Positions 22,502-32,050 of a stretch of 64,000 nt of DNA are shown here, one piece after another. Where the stretch lies: positions 236,067 to 300,066 of the forward strand of contig NZ_JACAOS010000012.1 in assembly GCF_013386165.1 (NCBI RefSeq). Reading direction: 5' to 3'. The number at the start of each line of letters is the position of its first letter. The stretch's first letter is position 1. The DNA comes from Pseudomonas gingeri (GTDB taxonomy: Bacteria; Pseudomonadota; Gammaproteobacteria; Pseudomonadales; Pseudomonadaceae). Under the pieces are notes generated by a model. That model saw only the letters and a program-made list of their open reading frames with translations, searched no databases and was not told where the DNA came from. The position numbers and the translations under genes were made by a program.

Positions 22502-25309
22502 ATGAAACTCACACATTTCCTGCAACCTCTCGACTCTTCCTTTTCGACGCCCAAGGCTGCGCGCAAGCTGCTGCACCTATTCGCCCTGGCGTTGGTGCTC
22601 GGCGTGTACGCAGGCGCCTACAGTTACTTGCGCGCGGCGTTCAGCGAGGAGATTTCGTTGCGGCGTAGCTACATGAATGAGGCGATTTCCGATGCCCAGA
22701 GTTTTTTTGTCAGCCGCCAGACGCTGTTGAAAAGCCTCGGCCTGTCGACCGTGCGGCATGTCACGCCGCCGGTGGGCAACCTCAACACTGTGCCGGCCGA
22801 AGAGGTGCACATCACCCTGGGCGAGGTGGGCAATCTCTGGAGCCTGTGGCTGACCAAACGCATGCTCGACTACCTGGAGGCCAACCAGGTCAATCTGATT
22901 TACGTGGCACAGCGTGCCGAGCCTGAGGTGGAGCGCCTGTTTACCGTCGACGTTGCACCGCAGAGCGTGCCGCCGTCGGTGTTGCAGCGCTTGATGGCGG
23001 TGGACACCGGCAAGGTTTCGGTCAGCGATGAGTTGTGGCTGACCGAGCAGAACCGCCTGGGTTCGCCGCTCTACATCTTCACCCGCCTCGACGACCGTAG
23101 CCCCACCTCGGGTTGGCTCGGGTTGGAGGTGGACGGGCCGGACCTGATCAACGCCTTGCAGCATGAAAAAGCCGGCGACTTCATGTTGCTCGACGGTGCA
23201 GGCCAGCTGATTTTCAGCAGCTCGCCGTATCAACCGACGGCCGTGCAGGTGCTGTGTCAGTCTCCTTCCACCGCCAGTTTCGGCTGGGAGGGCAGTGGCT
23301 GGTTGCCGGACCGATTGGCTATTCGAAAGCACCTGGGGTTTTCCCAATGGCAGATCGTCTACAGCCTGGAGTTGCGTTCACTGTTGCCCAGCCTGGCCTT
23401 GCCGTTCCTGGTGTGCCTGATGCTGTGCGTATTGGCGAGCCTGGGGATGGTACGGCTGGTGCGGCGCATCGATCAGCGGTTGATTATTCCGGCGGCCAAT
23501 CGCATCGAAGCCCTGGTGGAGAGTGAGGCGTTCAGCAGCGCGGTGATTCGTATCGCCCCGGTGGCCTTGTGTGTACTGCGTCGCAGCGATGGCGAGGTGG
23601 TGCTGGAAAACCCCTTGTCTCGCCAATGGCTGGGCGACGGTCAGGAGCGCCAGCAACTGCGCCACGGCTGGATTCGCCGCGCCTTCCATGAGTCCGAGCA
23701 AGGCAGTAGCGACGAGCTGCAACTGGCCGACGGTCGCCACCTGTACCTGAGCTTCGCACCCACCCGTTACCAGCGTGAAGATGTGTTGATCTGCGCCTTC
23801 AGTGATATCACCGAGCGTAAACAGGTGGAGTTGGCATTGCAGCAGGCGCGCACGCTGGCGGACGCGGCGAATGAGGCCAAGACCCTGTTCCTGGCCACCA
23901 TGAGCCATGAAATCCGCACGCCGCTGTATGGGGTGTTGGGTACCCTGGAATTGCTGGCGCGCACCGACCTCAACGGCCAGCAGCGCGGTTACCTGAATGC
24001 CATTGAAGGCTCGTCGGCGAATTTGCTGCAAATGATCTGCGACGTGCTGGATGTGTCGAAAATCGAGGCGGGGCAACTGTCCCTCGAATTCAGTACCTTC
24101 TCGCCGATCGAGTTGGTGCAGGAGGTGATCCAGGGTTACGCGGGCGCCGCCCAAGGCAAGGGCTTGCAGTTATTTGCCTGCCTAGACCCGCAGTTGCCCG
24201 ACCGCGTGCGCGGGGACGCCACGCGTATTCGCCAGATCCTGAATAATCTGCTGAACAATGCGCTGAAATTCACCGAGAGCGGGCGGATTGTGTTGCGCCT
24301 GCGTCTGGAAGACCGTGAAGACGAGCGCGCCCTGTTGCAGTGGCAGGTGGTCGACACCGGCAAGGGCATTGCCGAGCAAGACCAGCCATACCTGTTCGAG
24401 CCGTTCTTCCAGGTCGGCGGCAATGCCAATGTGGTCGCCGGCAGCGGCCTGGGCTTGTCGATCTGCAAGCGGCTGATGCATTTGATGAACGGCACGTTGC
24501 GCGTAGTCAGCGAGCCGGGCCTGGGCAGCAGTTTTTCCTTCACGTTACCGTTGGAGCAGGTCTGCGACGACCGCCAGGCGCCCTGGGCGCAACCGCTGCT
24601 GGGCGAACGCGTGTACGTGGTGTCGCCGGTGCGTGAGCTGGCGGAAAGTGTCGGTGGCTGGTTGCGCCGCTGGGGTGCGCGGGCGCAACTCGGTGCGCCG
24701 GAGTCCGCCGAGGCCGATCCCGGCGCGGTGCTGGTCGAGTTGTATCCCGGCCCGACCGAGCCCGGCCAGTGGTTGCATTGGTCCGGGCCGCGGGTGATGG
24801 CCGCTGTCGATGAACAGGGCGCTTATCCGTGGCAGATCGGCCTGAATAACTTGCAGGCGCTCAACCGTGCGGTCAGTCGCGCCCAGGGCAGCGAAGCGTT
24901 GCTGTCGCCGAGGATCAGCGAGAAACCCACCGAGTTCAGCCTCAACCTGCGCTTGCTGGTGGCCGAAGACAACCTGATCAACCAGCTGATCTTGCGCGAC
25001 CAGTTGGAAGAGCTCGGCTGCAGCGTGGTGCTGGCCGGCGACGGGATTGAAGCGCTGTCGCTGTGGGGCGATACGGCGTTCGACATGGTCCTCACCGACG
25101 TCAACATGCCGCGCATGAACGGCTACGAACTCACCGAGCAACTGCGCCGCCTGGGCTGCTCGCTGCCGATCATCGGCGCCACCGCCAATGCGATGCTCGA
25201 CGAAGCCGAGCGTTGCCTGAACGCGGGCATGGATCATTGCCTGGTTAAACCGTTCACCCTGCGGGCCCTCTATCAGTGCTTGCATCGCTGCCAGAGGAGG
25301 GAGCCTTGA
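22502..25309 (+). CDS. hybrid sensor histidine kinase, RocS-like (HisKA-HATPase-REC, no Hpt)
   Basis: From the ATG at 22502 this is a 935-residue inner-membrane kinase. A first membrane helix (LLHLFALALVLGVYAGAY) and a second (ALPFLVCLMLCVLASLGMV) enclose a periplasmic sensor loop of ~260 residues. A PAS-like segment, the HisKA box TMSHEIRTPLYG (His469), the ATP-binding N, G1 and G2 boxes (NNLLNNALKFTESG, DTGKGI, GSGLGLSICKRL) and a C-terminal receiver (LTDVNMPRMNG, Asp866) follow. There is no Hpt domain, so the relay must use another protein; the second kinase at 26627 has one. The frame is open 48 codons further upstream, but those residues overlap the terminator. The stop overlaps the next start (TTGA). 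Confidence 0.88.
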   Translation: MKLTHFLQPLDSSFSTPKAARKLLHLFALALVLGVYAGAYSYLRAAFSEEISLRRSYMNEAISDAQSFFVSRQTLLKSLGLSTVRHVTPPVGNLNTVPAEEVHITLGEVGNLWSLWLTKRMLDYLEANQVNLIYVAQRAEPEVERLFTVDVAPQSVPPSVLQRLMAVDTGKVSVSDELWLTEQNRLGSPLYIFTRLDDRSPTSGWLGLEVDGPDLINALQHEKAGDFMLLDGAGQLIFSSSPYQPTAVQVLCQSPSTASFGWEGSGWLPDRLAIRKHLGFSQWQIVYSLELRSLLPSLALPFLVCLMLCVLASLGMVRLVRRIDQRLIIPAANRIEALVESEAFSSAVIRIAPVALCVLRRSDGEVVLENPLSRQWLGDGQERQQLRHGWIRRAFHESEQGSSDELQLADGRHLYLSFAPTRYQREDVLICAFSDITERKQVELALQQARTLADAANEAKTLFLATMSHEIRTPLYGVLGTLELLARTDLNGQQRGYLNAIEGSSANLLQMICDVLDVSKIEAGQLSLEFSTFSPIELVQEVIQGYAGAAQGKGLQLFACLDPQLPDRVRGDATRIRQILNNLLNNALKFTESGRIVLRLRLEDREDERALLQWQVVDTGKGIAEQDQPYLFEPFFQVGGNANVVAGSGLGLSICKRLMHLMNGTLRVVSEPGLGSSFSFTLPLEQVCDDRQAPWAQPLLGERVYVVSPVRELAESVGGWLRRWGARAQLGAPESAEADPGAVLVELYPGPTEPGQWLHWSGPRVMAAVDEQGAYPWQIGLNNLQALNRAVSRAQGSEALLSPRISEKPTEFSLNLRLLVAEDNLINQLILRDQLEELGCSVVLAGDGIEALSLWGDTAFDMVLTDVNMPRMNGYELTEQLRRLGCSLPIIGATANAMLDEAERCLNAGMDHCLVKPFTLRALYQCLHRCQRREP

Positions 25310-26502
25310 GCGCCTATCGCGTACTCATCGTGGAGGACCATCCCTTTCAGCATGAGTACCTGATCAACGTCTTCCAGGCCATCGGCGGCTTTGACGTCGA
25401 CGTGGTCTGGGATGGCGCGAGCGCCTTGCAGCGCCTGGCCCGCCAACGTTATGACCTGCTGCTCAGCGACCTCATGATGCCGGAAATGGACGGCGTGCAG
25501 TTGATCCAGCAACTGGCGCGGCTTCAGGCACCGCCCGCCTTGGCGCTGATGAGCGTGGCGTCGCGGCGCATGCTGGTGGGAGCCGGGCAGGTGGCGGGGA
25601 ACCTGGGCCTGACGGTCGCCGGGCTGATTACCAAGCCGGTGTGTGAGCCGCAGGTGCGTACCTTGCGCGATTGCCTCGACAAACTGGCCGAACAGGCGCG
25701 CACGCCGTGTTGCCGCCAGCGCGGCAGCCATGGAGATAACCTCGCGGGGGCCTTGGCCAATGGTGAAATCCAGGCCTGGTTCCAGCCGAAAAAGTCCCTG
25801 CAAGACGGCCGCATCGTCGGCGCCGAAGCCCTGGCGCGCTGGGTCCACCCGCAGGAGGGCCTGTTAATGCCGGCTGAGTTCCTCGGTGAAATCGAGCGGC
25901 TGGGCCTGGAAACCCAACTGTTGACCTGCATCCTCGCCCAGACCCTGACCGCCCAGGCCCAATGGGCGCAGTTGGGTTACCGGTTGCCGGTGTCGATCAA
26001 CCTGCCCACCCATCTGCTCGACCAATGCGACCTGGTCGACCGCCTGCTTGCCCAGGTACAGAGCCGCGACGCCGAGCCCCGGCAAATCACTTTCGAGTTG
26101 ATGGAAAGCTCCACGACGCGGTTGCCCAGTAACTACTACGCTGGAGCATGTCGCTTACGCATGATGGGCTTCGGGCTGGCGCAGGACGATTTCGGCAAGG
26201 GGTTCAGTTCCTATTTCAACCTGGTGTCGACGCCGTTCAATGAGCTCAAGATCGACCGCTCGCTGGTGCATGGTTGTGCACAGAACGAGAGCCTGGCGTC
26301 GGCCTTGCAGAGCATTGTCGAACTGGGCCGCAAACTCGGGCTGACTACCCTCGCTGAAGGCGCGGAAACCCAGGCCGAGCTTGCGGTGTTGCGGCGTATT
26401 CGCTGCGATCAGGTGCAGGGCTTTCTGATCTCCCAGGCCGTGGCGGCGGAGAAATTCAATGCATTGTTAATAGAGGATGGCCCGGCGCCATCACTTCTCT
26501 GA
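25306..26502 (+). CDS. REC-EAL cyclic-di-GMP phosphodiesterase, RocR-like
   Basis: The TTG at 25306 follows AGAGGAGGG and overlaps the preceding stop by four bases, giving 398 residues. A receiver domain (phospho-Asp55 in LLLSDLMMPEMDG) is joined to an EAL domain. The EAL motif is AEALARW with Glu174. Other catalytic features are visible: SINLP (Asn), FELMES (Glu), QDDFGKGFSS (Asp-Asp), LKIDRS (Lys), AEGAET (Glu) and CDQVQGF (Gln), so hydrolysis of c-di-GMP is expected. In P. aeruginosa RocR opposes RocA1 for the sensor RocS1 and damps cup fimbrial expression. The same gene content here argues for an equivalent role. Confidence 0.9.
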   Translation: MSAYRVLIVEDHPFQHEYLINVFQAIGGFDVDVVWDGASALQRLARQRYDLLLSDLMMPEMDGVQLIQQLARLQAPPALALMSVASRRMLVGAGQVAGNLGLTVAGLITKPVCEPQVRTLRDCLDKLAEQARTPCCRQRGSHGDNLAGALANGEIQAWFQPKKSLQDGRIVGAEALARWVHPQEGLLMPAEFLGEIERLGLETQLLTCILAQTLTAQAQWAQLGYRLPVSINLPTHLLDQCDLVDRLLAQVQSRDAEPRQITFELMESSTTRLPSNYYAGACRLRMMGFGLAQDDFGKGFSSYFNLVSTPFNELKIDRSLVHGCAQNESLASALQSIVELGRKLGLTTLAEGAETQAELAVLRRIRCDQVQGFLISQAVAAEKFNALLIEDGPAPSLL

Positions 26503-26626
26503 GCGGCAGGGGTCACACAGTCAAGAAGCCCGAAGGAAGGGTCGCCCGGTCAGCCGGGCGTTATTGGCCAATGCCGGGATCAAGCATAGGCCCCACGTCC
26601 TGACTCAGGTTTCTGCGGTACTGACG

Positions 26627-29527
26627 ATGAAACATGCAAGTCTGCGCCTGGATAAACTGGCGCAAAGCTCACAACGCCTGAACAAAGCCCTGTTGCTGCT
26701 GACGGGGTTCGCCTTGTTGCTGTCCAGCAGTTGCTACTGGGCGGTGTCGCGGTTGCTCGACGCTGAACAGGAAAAGATCGAGTTCCACTTCGCCCGCGTG
26801 GTGGAGATCATCCATGAACACGAGGCATTCCTGCGCAACGTGGCCAAAGGCTTCAGCCGTGGCAATGCGCCGCCGCTGCCTTCCGTGCAATCCACCTCGG
26901 TGACGGAACTGCAACACGATGCGGGGCAGGTGGTGTTGCAGGCCAAGGGATTTGCCTTGTCGCTGCCGTTTACCTTGTCCCACGATGCTCGGTTCTTAGA
27001 AGACGACACGCGCCGTGCGCTGGCGTTTGGCGTGCAACTGACCGATTACTATGGCGGCTACTGGGCCGGCTCGTTTTACGCTTCGCCGCAGCTGTTCGTG
27101 CTCACTCCCAATGACGTCGCCAGCCTCGCCGTGCCCGGCATTGGCGGCTTGCGCCAGCACCAGCCGCTGTTGCGCGAACAGTACCGCGAAGTGGTGAGCC
27201 GTTTGCAGCAACTGCAGCAGAGCCAACGCCTGTTGCTGACCGACAGCCGCGTGCGCTGGATGCGCGCGCCGTTTCAGCTGTATCAAAACAGCCGCAACGT
27301 GGTGGCGATGATCGGCCTCGACGCGCCCGCCGCCGTACTGCCGGCCAGCCAGCCCCAGGGCTTGCTGACCCTGGCGGCCGTGGTGGACACGTCCCAGGTT
27401 GACGAGTTCGAGCGCGTGCTGCAGTTGTCGGTCTACAACCAGTTCACCCTGATCTCACCCCAGGGCGATGTGTTGCTCGGCAGCCTCGGCGATGAACACA
27501 TGGCGCCCCTGGGCTTGAGCTTCAACAGCCAGGGCTTGCGCTTCAAGATGCTCAGCGAAGGCGGCGAGCATTGGACCGGCTTGTATGCCATCAGCTATCG
27601 GGATTTTCTGCGCTACGCCAAATGGCCGCTGCTGGGCCTGGGCCTGACGTTTCTGGCGGCCGTGCTGCTGGGGTGGTGGATCAACCATTGGTACAAGACC
27701 CGCATCGTCCGCCCGGCGCAACGCGCTCAGGAACGCTTGTTCGAGAGCGAGGCGTTCAACCGCATCATGCTGCACAACGCCCCGGTGGGCCTGTGCGTGG
27801 TGCGGCGCAGCGACCACCAGTTGCTCCTGGAAAACCAGCGCGCCTTGCAACTGCGCGGCACTGCCCCCTTGCTTGACGTGCTGAAAGCCAACGATGGCCC
27901 GGACACCCCCGGCGAGATGTGCCTGGCGGTTGAGGGGCGCTACTTGCAGGTCGTGGTGGTGGCGGCGCGCTACGAAGGCGAGGACGTGTTCCTCTGTGGT
28001 TGCAATGACATCACCCGGCATGTTGACGAAGCCCAGTTGCTGAACCAGGCGCGCGAGGAGGCCAACGAAGCCAACGAGGCCAAGACCGTGTTCCTGGCAA
28101 CCATGAGCCATGAAATCCGCACCCCGCTCTATGGTGTGCTGGGCAACCTGGAACTGATGGCCCTGACCGACATGAGCGAGCGCCAGCGTCACTACCTGGA
28201 AATTATCCAGGGTTCGTCCACCGTGCTGTTTCAACTGATCAGCAACGTGCTGGACGTGTCGAAAATCGAGTCCGGGCAAATGGCCGTGGAAGCGGCGCCG
28301 TTCAACCCGTGCCAGCTGGTGGAGGAGTCGGTGGTGGGGTTTACCGCCACGGCCCGCAACAAGGGTTTGCAGATCGATGCGGAGATTGATCCGCAAGTGC
28401 CGCAGCAACTGCTGGGCGACGCGGGGCGGATCCGGCAGATCCTGCATAACCTGCTGGGCAATGCGATCAAGTTCACCGAGTCGGGGCGGGTGCGCTTGCG
28501 TCTGACCGTGCAGCAGTTGCTTGAGGATGAAGTTGCCCTGCAATGGCAGGTCACCGACACCGGTGTGGGTATTCCGGAAAAGGCCCTGGAGCAGTTGTTC
28601 AAGCCTTTCTATCAGGTGGCCGGCGGGCAGGATGGCAATGGCGCCGGGCTGGGCTTGTCGATCTGTTCGCGCCTGAGTGAATTGATGGGCGGCACCATGC
28701 GTGTGGTCAGTGAGCCGGGGCTGGGCAGCAGTTTTTCGTTGTTCATCACCTTGCCGATTCTGCGCAGCGCACCGTCTGCCGTGAGCTCGGTGCTGGCGGA
28801 GCCGTGCCTGGATGCGCCGTGTTTGAACGTGCGCGTGTTGGTCGCCGAAGACAACCCGGTCAGCCAGGCCGTGCTGCAAGAGCAACTCGAAGCCCTCGGC
28901 GCCCAGGCCACCGTGGCGCGGGACGGCGAGCACGCCTTGCAAATCTGGGGCTCGCAGCCGTTCGACCTGGTGATCACCGACATCAACATGCCGCGCCTCA
29001 ATGGCTATGACCTGGCCCGCGCCTTGCGCGAACAGGGCGTGCAGGTACCGATTATCGGCGTCACCGCCAACGCCCTGCGCGAGGAGGGCGCGCGCTGCCT
29101 GGCGGTGGGCATGAACGCCTGGGTGGTCAAGCCGCTGAGTATGAGCATGCTGCGCCAGGCCTTGATGGCCCACTGTCGCCGCGCGACAACCTTGGCGATG
29201 CCGTCGCCGGAACGCGATCAGGAAGGTTGGATTGAATTGTCCCCGGCGATGCGCCAATTGATGGGCGACAGCTTGCTGGTTGACGTGCAGCACATTGAGC
29301 AGGGTTTGATCGACGGGGATTCCAACCGGGTTCGCCAGCGCCTGCACAGCCTCAATGGCGCGCTGGCCAGTGTGCGCGCCGGGGCTTTATCCAATGCGTG
29401 CCAGAAATGGGAGAACACGCTGCACGACGGCCGTCTGGATACCCACGTCACCACGCAGATCCGGGTGCTGTGCGCCCGGTTGACGGCGGTGGCGCAGTGC
29501 TTGCTGGCAGAGTCTTCAACTGAATGA
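26627..29527 (+). CDS. hybrid sensor histidine kinase, RocS-like (HisKA-HATPase-REC-Hpt)
   Basis: From the ATG at 26627 this kinase has 966 residues. A membrane helix (LLLLTGFALLLSSSCYWAV), a periplasmic region of ~300 residues, a second helix (LLGLGLTFLAAVLLGWWI), a PAS-like linker, HisKA (TMSHEIRTPLYG, His495), HATPase (NLLGNAIKFTESG, DTGVGI, GAGLGLSICSRL), a receiver (ITDINMPRLNG, Asp785) and an Hpt domain (RLHSLNGAL, His907) follow in order. It is clearly a paralogue of the kinase at 22502, with closely matched cytoplasmic domains and diverged sensor loops. The presence of Hpt makes it a likely phosphodonor hub for RocA- and RocR-like proteins. The start is 124 bases after the EAL gene; an earlier in-frame start at 26477 would overlap it. 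Confidence 0.88.
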   Translation: MKHASLRLDKLAQSSQRLNKALLLLTGFALLLSSSCYWAVSRLLDAEQEKIEFHFARVVEIIHEHEAFLRNVAKGFSRGNAPPLPSVQSTSVTELQHDAGQVVLQAKGFALSLPFTLSHDARFLEDDTRRALAFGVQLTDYYGGYWAGSFYASPQLFVLTPNDVASLAVPGIGGLRQHQPLLREQYREVVSRLQQLQQSQRLLLTDSRVRWMRAPFQLYQNSRNVVAMIGLDAPAAVLPASQPQGLLTLAAVVDTSQVDEFERVLQLSVYNQFTLISPQGDVLLGSLGDEHMAPLGLSFNSQGLRFKMLSEGGEHWTGLYAISYRDFLRYAKWPLLGLGLTFLAAVLLGWWINHWYKTRIVRPAQRAQERLFESEAFNRIMLHNAPVGLCVVRRSDHQLLLENQRALQLRGTAPLLDVLKANDGPDTPGEMCLAVEGRYLQVVVVAARYEGEDVFLCGCNDITRHVDEAQLLNQAREEANEANEAKTVFLATMSHEIRTPLYGVLGNLELMALTDMSERQRHYLEIIQGSSTVLFQLISNVLDVSKIESGQMAVEAAPFNPCQLVEESVVGFTATARNKGLQIDAEIDPQVPQQLLGDAGRIRQILHNLLGNAIKFTESGRVRLRLTVQQLLEDEVALQWQVTDTGVGIPEKALEQLFKPFYQVAGGQDGNGAGLGLSICSRLSELMGGTMRVVSEPGLGSSFSLFITLPILRSAPSAVSSVLAEPCLDAPCLNVRVLVAEDNPVSQAVLQEQLEALGAQATVARDGEHALQIWGSQPFDLVITDINMPRLNGYDLARALREQGVQVPIIGVTANALREEGARCLAVGMNAWVVKPLSMSMLRQALMAHCRRATTLAMPSPERDQEGWIELSPAMRQLMGDSLLVDVQHIEQGLIDGDSNRVRQRLHSLNGALASVRAGALSNACQKWENTLHDGRLDTHVTTQIRVLCARLTAVAQCLLAESSTE

Positions 29528-29556
29528 GCGTCCTCTGCCCACTACAAGGAAGATAA

Positions 29557-30207
29557 ATGATGCGAGAAATGAACGTCGTCATCGCTGATGACCACCCGAT
29601 TGTGTTGGTGGGCGTGCGCGAGATCGTGCAGCGCGATTCACGCTATCGCCTGGTGGGCGAGGCGGTCAGTTCCAGCCAGTTGGTCGAACAGTTGCGCGCC
29701 CATCAGCCGCAAGTGCTGATCACCGATTTCAACATGCCGGGTGATGACACCTATGGCGATGGCCTGAAGCTGATCGAGTACATCCTGCGCCACTTCCCCG
29801 AGACCCAGGTGCTGGTGCTGACCATGATCTCCAACAGCCTGATCCTCACCCGCTTGCAGGAGTTGGGCGTGGCGGGCGTGATCCAGAAAAACCACCTGCA
29901 CGACGAAATCGAAAAAGCCTTGAGCGCGATCAGTGCCCAGCGCAGCTACCAGGCGCCGGCGCCTGTCGCGACCTCGGTGGTGGCTAACCCGTTTCAGGTG
30001 CAGGAGCGGTTCCAGAGCCTGTCGCCCCGCGAGCTGGAAGTGTTGCGTTTGTTTGTGACGGGGATGAGCGTCAGCGACATTGCGCGGCAATTGAGCCGCA
30101 GCAACAAGACCGTCAGCGCGCAGAAGATCTCGGCCATGCGCAAGCTGGAGGTGGACAGTGATCAGGCGCTGCTGACCTATTGCATCGAGGCCCGGCAGTT
30201 TCAGTAG
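29557..30207 (+). CDS. NarL/FixJ-type response regulator, RocA-like
   Basis: This 216-residue regulator has a receiver (acidic pair in IADDHPIV, phospho-Asp57 in LITDFNMPGDD, Lys in GVIQKNHL) and a LuxR-type HTH (LSPRELEVLRLFVTGMSVSD, then IARQLSRSNKTVSAQK). AAGGA lies just before two adjacent ATGs (29557 and 29560). The HTH belongs to the BvgA/RcsB/RocA branch, whose members activate fimbrial and adhesin genes. It closes the kinase/EAL cluster, and its stop codon directly abuts the stop of the convergent fimbrial operon. The neighbouring chaperone-usher genes are the natural target. Confidence 0.9.
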   Translation: MMREMNVVIADDHPIVLVGVREIVQRDSRYRLVGEAVSSSQLVEQLRAHQPQVLITDFNMPGDDTYGDGLKLIEYILRHFPETQVLVLTMISNSLILTRLQELGVAGVIQKNHLHDEIEKALSAISAQRSYQAPAPVATSVVANPFQVQERFQSLSPRELEVLRLFVTGMSVSDIARQLSRSNKTVSAQKISAMRKLEVDSDQALLTYCIEARQFQ

Positions 30208-30696
30208 TCAGCGGTAGATGATCTGCAGCAACAGCGTTGTGCTGTAGCTGCCCGCTTCGGGCCGTTCACCCAGGGGCACGGGCTTGACTTGCAGGGTCAG
30301 CTCCAGTGGCCCGTCCTCCACCGGCCAGGTGCCGGTTTCGCCCAGGCTGAAATCAGCCTTCGTATTTTTATTCAACAGACCCAGACGCAGCCCCAGGCCC
30401 GCGCGCTGGGTGAGCAAGGTCTGACTGTCGGCGCTGCCCAGGCCTGCCGAAAGCTTCAGGCTGACGCGGCTACCGGCTTTGCAATCGAAGATCAGCGGCA
30501 CGTTGGTGACGGCAACGCTGTCATCGAGCAACTGGTTGAGGTTGGCCTTGCCCAGTTCCACCTGTTGCGTACTGGGAAAGCGCGCGCTGCAGGGTGGGGC
30601 GATCAGTTGGCCGCTGACATCGATTTGCGCGTCTTGCGCCGATTGTGCGAAGGCGGTGCCGGCAACGGCCAGCAGCATCCAGACGAGCGCTTTCAT
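30208..30696 (-). CDS. fimbrial subunit, chaperone-usher type (last gene of operon)
   Basis: From the ATG at 30696 this is a 162-residue exported pilin-like protein (signal MKALVWMLLAVAGTAFA). Landmarks of the type 1 pilin fold are SGQLIAPPCSARF near the mature N-terminus, FDCKAG in the middle and the C-terminal alternating strand SYSTTLLLQIIYR with the penultimate tyrosine. The two cysteines would form the usual disulfide. It is translationally coupled to the previous gene by an ATGA overlap. A longer upstream frame (to 31062) is out of register with the previous gene and is rejected. It may be a minor or tip-adaptor subunit. Confidence 0.85.
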   Translation of the reverse strand: MKALVWMLLAVAGTAFAQSAQDAQIDVSGQLIAPPCSARFPSTQQVELGKANLNQLLDDSVAVTNVPLIFDCKAGSRVSLKLSAGLGSADSQTLLTQRAGLGLRLGLLNKNTKADFSLGETGTWPVEDGPLELTLQVKPVPLGERPEAGSYSTTLLLQIIYR

Positions 30697-31160
30697 AGGT
30701 AAGTGATGGTCATGACCATCGACGAGGTGAACGCGCCCGGTGTCAGCGTGCCCAGGGCGATCAGCTTTGCCTTGAGGCTGATATCGATGTCGCCACTGAG
30801 GTCGCGGTAGGCCTTGGTGGTGCCCGTGAGGTTGGCCGCCGTATCGTCTGCCCAGAGCAACGACACCCCGAGGTTGGCGGCCGTGGTCTTGGCCACCGTC
30901 GCGGTCTGCGTACCGTTGTTGGAGGTGAAGCTGACGTTCAGCGATGAACCCGCCGGGCAGACCATGCGTACCGGCACCGCCACCGTTGCGGCAGTCGTCA
31001 CCTGGTCGGTGCGCACCTCGCCGAACGCGGCGGTGAGGGTGGTGCCGGTGCTCAGCACGCACGGTGGGCGGGTGAGGGTGCCGCTGACGGTGATGTTCAC
31101 CGTGTCGGCGGCGTCGGCGGTGGCGCTGAGCAGCGCCAGGAGCAGCAGCGAAGTTTTCAT
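30693..31160 (-). CDS. fimbrial subunit, chaperone-usher type
   Basis: This 155-residue exported pilin has a signal peptide (MKTSLLLLALLSATADA), the N-terminal strand VNITVSGTLTRPPCVL, a second Cys in RMVCPAGSS, and the C-terminal beta strand FTSSMVMTITYL with the conserved penultimate aromatic that the chaperone caps. It lies in the six-gene operon between the adhesin-like gene (7-base gap) and the last subunit (4-base overlap). The small size and Thr/Ala richness fit a structural shaft or adaptor pilin. Confidence 0.88.
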   Translation of the reverse strand: MKTSLLLLALLSATADAADTVNITVSGTLTRPPCVLSTGTTLTAAFGEVRTDQVTTAATVAVPVRMVCPAGSSLNVSFTSNNGTQTATVAKTTAANLGVSLLWADDTAANLTGTTKAYRDLSGDIDISLKAKLIALGTLTPGAFTSSMVMTITYL

Positions 31161-31167
31161 CGAAGCC

Positions 31168-32046
31168 TCAGAGGTAATTGATGGTCAAGGTGTACTGGCT
31201 CTGGAACGCGCCGGTGGGGGATTTCCCAGCTTCCAGTTGCGGGATGAAACTCAAGTTCACGTTGTTGCTGCCTGAGCGCAACGGCATGTAGCGCTGGCTG
31301 GTGAAGTTCACCGGATTGCCGCTGTCCGTCCAGAGCGCCTGCATGTTCAGGCCCGCCAGCGAGGTGCGCGATACGCCGGTAGTGGCGCTGACCACGGCCT
31401 GGCTCGGCGCCAGGGTGATGTTGGCTTGCGCCGAGGCCTTGCAACTGAGGGACACGGAGGTCGATTGTATTTGATTGCGCAGGTCGGCGTTGCTGATGGC
31501 GCCGAATCCGAGGCTTACGCTACTCGGCGAACTCAAGGTGCAGGCTGGGGCGAAAACGGTGTACACGAAGGGCATGTCCACGAACCACTCGGCATACGTC
31601 GGGTAGTTGAGGGAGGTCACCCCGATCCGCACCTGCAGAGTGCGCGTACCGGTGGTTCTGGGCGCCGTACCGATCAGGTTGTAGCGGTAGCGCACCACGC
31701 TGTTGATGGGCAATTTCTGGCACGCGCCTCCCAGGCAAATGCCACTGAATTGGCCGAGGTCGAGCAGGGGCACATAGGTCGAGCTTGCCGGGTCCGCGAA
31801 TCGCAGGGTGGCGTGGTTGGCGCCTGTCCCGTAGCTGACGCTCGTATTGATCCCGGCAGCATAGGGAAAGGCGCGACGAATCGTACAGGTTCCGGCGTAC
31901 TCGACATTGATCGCCTCCCCGGGCGTGAACCGGTAACCAAAGGTCGGGTAACCCGGCATCGAGCAGTCAACATTGCCACCGACCAACGCATGGGCTTGAA
32001 GCGACAGGCAGCCAAGCCATGCGCTCAGCAGTATTCTCACGATCAT
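31168..32046 (-). CDS. two-domain fimbrial adhesin (tip)
   Basis: From the ATG at 32046 this 292-residue exported protein (signal MIVRILLSAWLGCLSLQAHA) is about twice the length of a pilin. The C-terminal ~130 residues form a pilin domain (PACTLSSPSSVSLGFGAISN, LSCKASAQANITL, and the end FQSQYTLTINYL). The N-terminal ~150 residues are a separate Cys-containing lectin-like domain (CSMPGYPTFGYRF, CTIRRAFPY, ICLGGACQKLPINSVVRYRY). This FimH-like arrangement means it is the probable tip adhesin. Its start lies five bases from the usher stop. The receptor is not predictable. Confidence 0.85.
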   Translation of the reverse strand: MIVRILLSAWLGCLSLQAHALVGGNVDCSMPGYPTFGYRFTPGEAINVEYAGTCTIRRAFPYAAGINTSVSYGTGANHATLRFADPASSTYVPLLDLGQFSGICLGGACQKLPINSVVRYRYNLIGTAPRTTGTRTLQVRIGVTSLNYPTYAEWFVDMPFVYTVFAPACTLSSPSSVSLGFGAISNADLRNQIQSTSVSLSCKASAQANITLAPSQAVVSATTGVSRTSLAGLNMQALWTDSGNPVNFTSQRYMPLRSGSNNVNLSFIPQLEAGKSPTGAFQSQYTLTINYL

Positions 32047-32050
32047 GAGT

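Noticed and set aside
27455..29347. 630-codon open frame antisense to the second hybrid kinase
   Set aside because: It lies wholly within a kinase gene with clear motifs; long antisense frames are expected in GC-rich DNA, and its His/Gln-rich composition is not protein-like.
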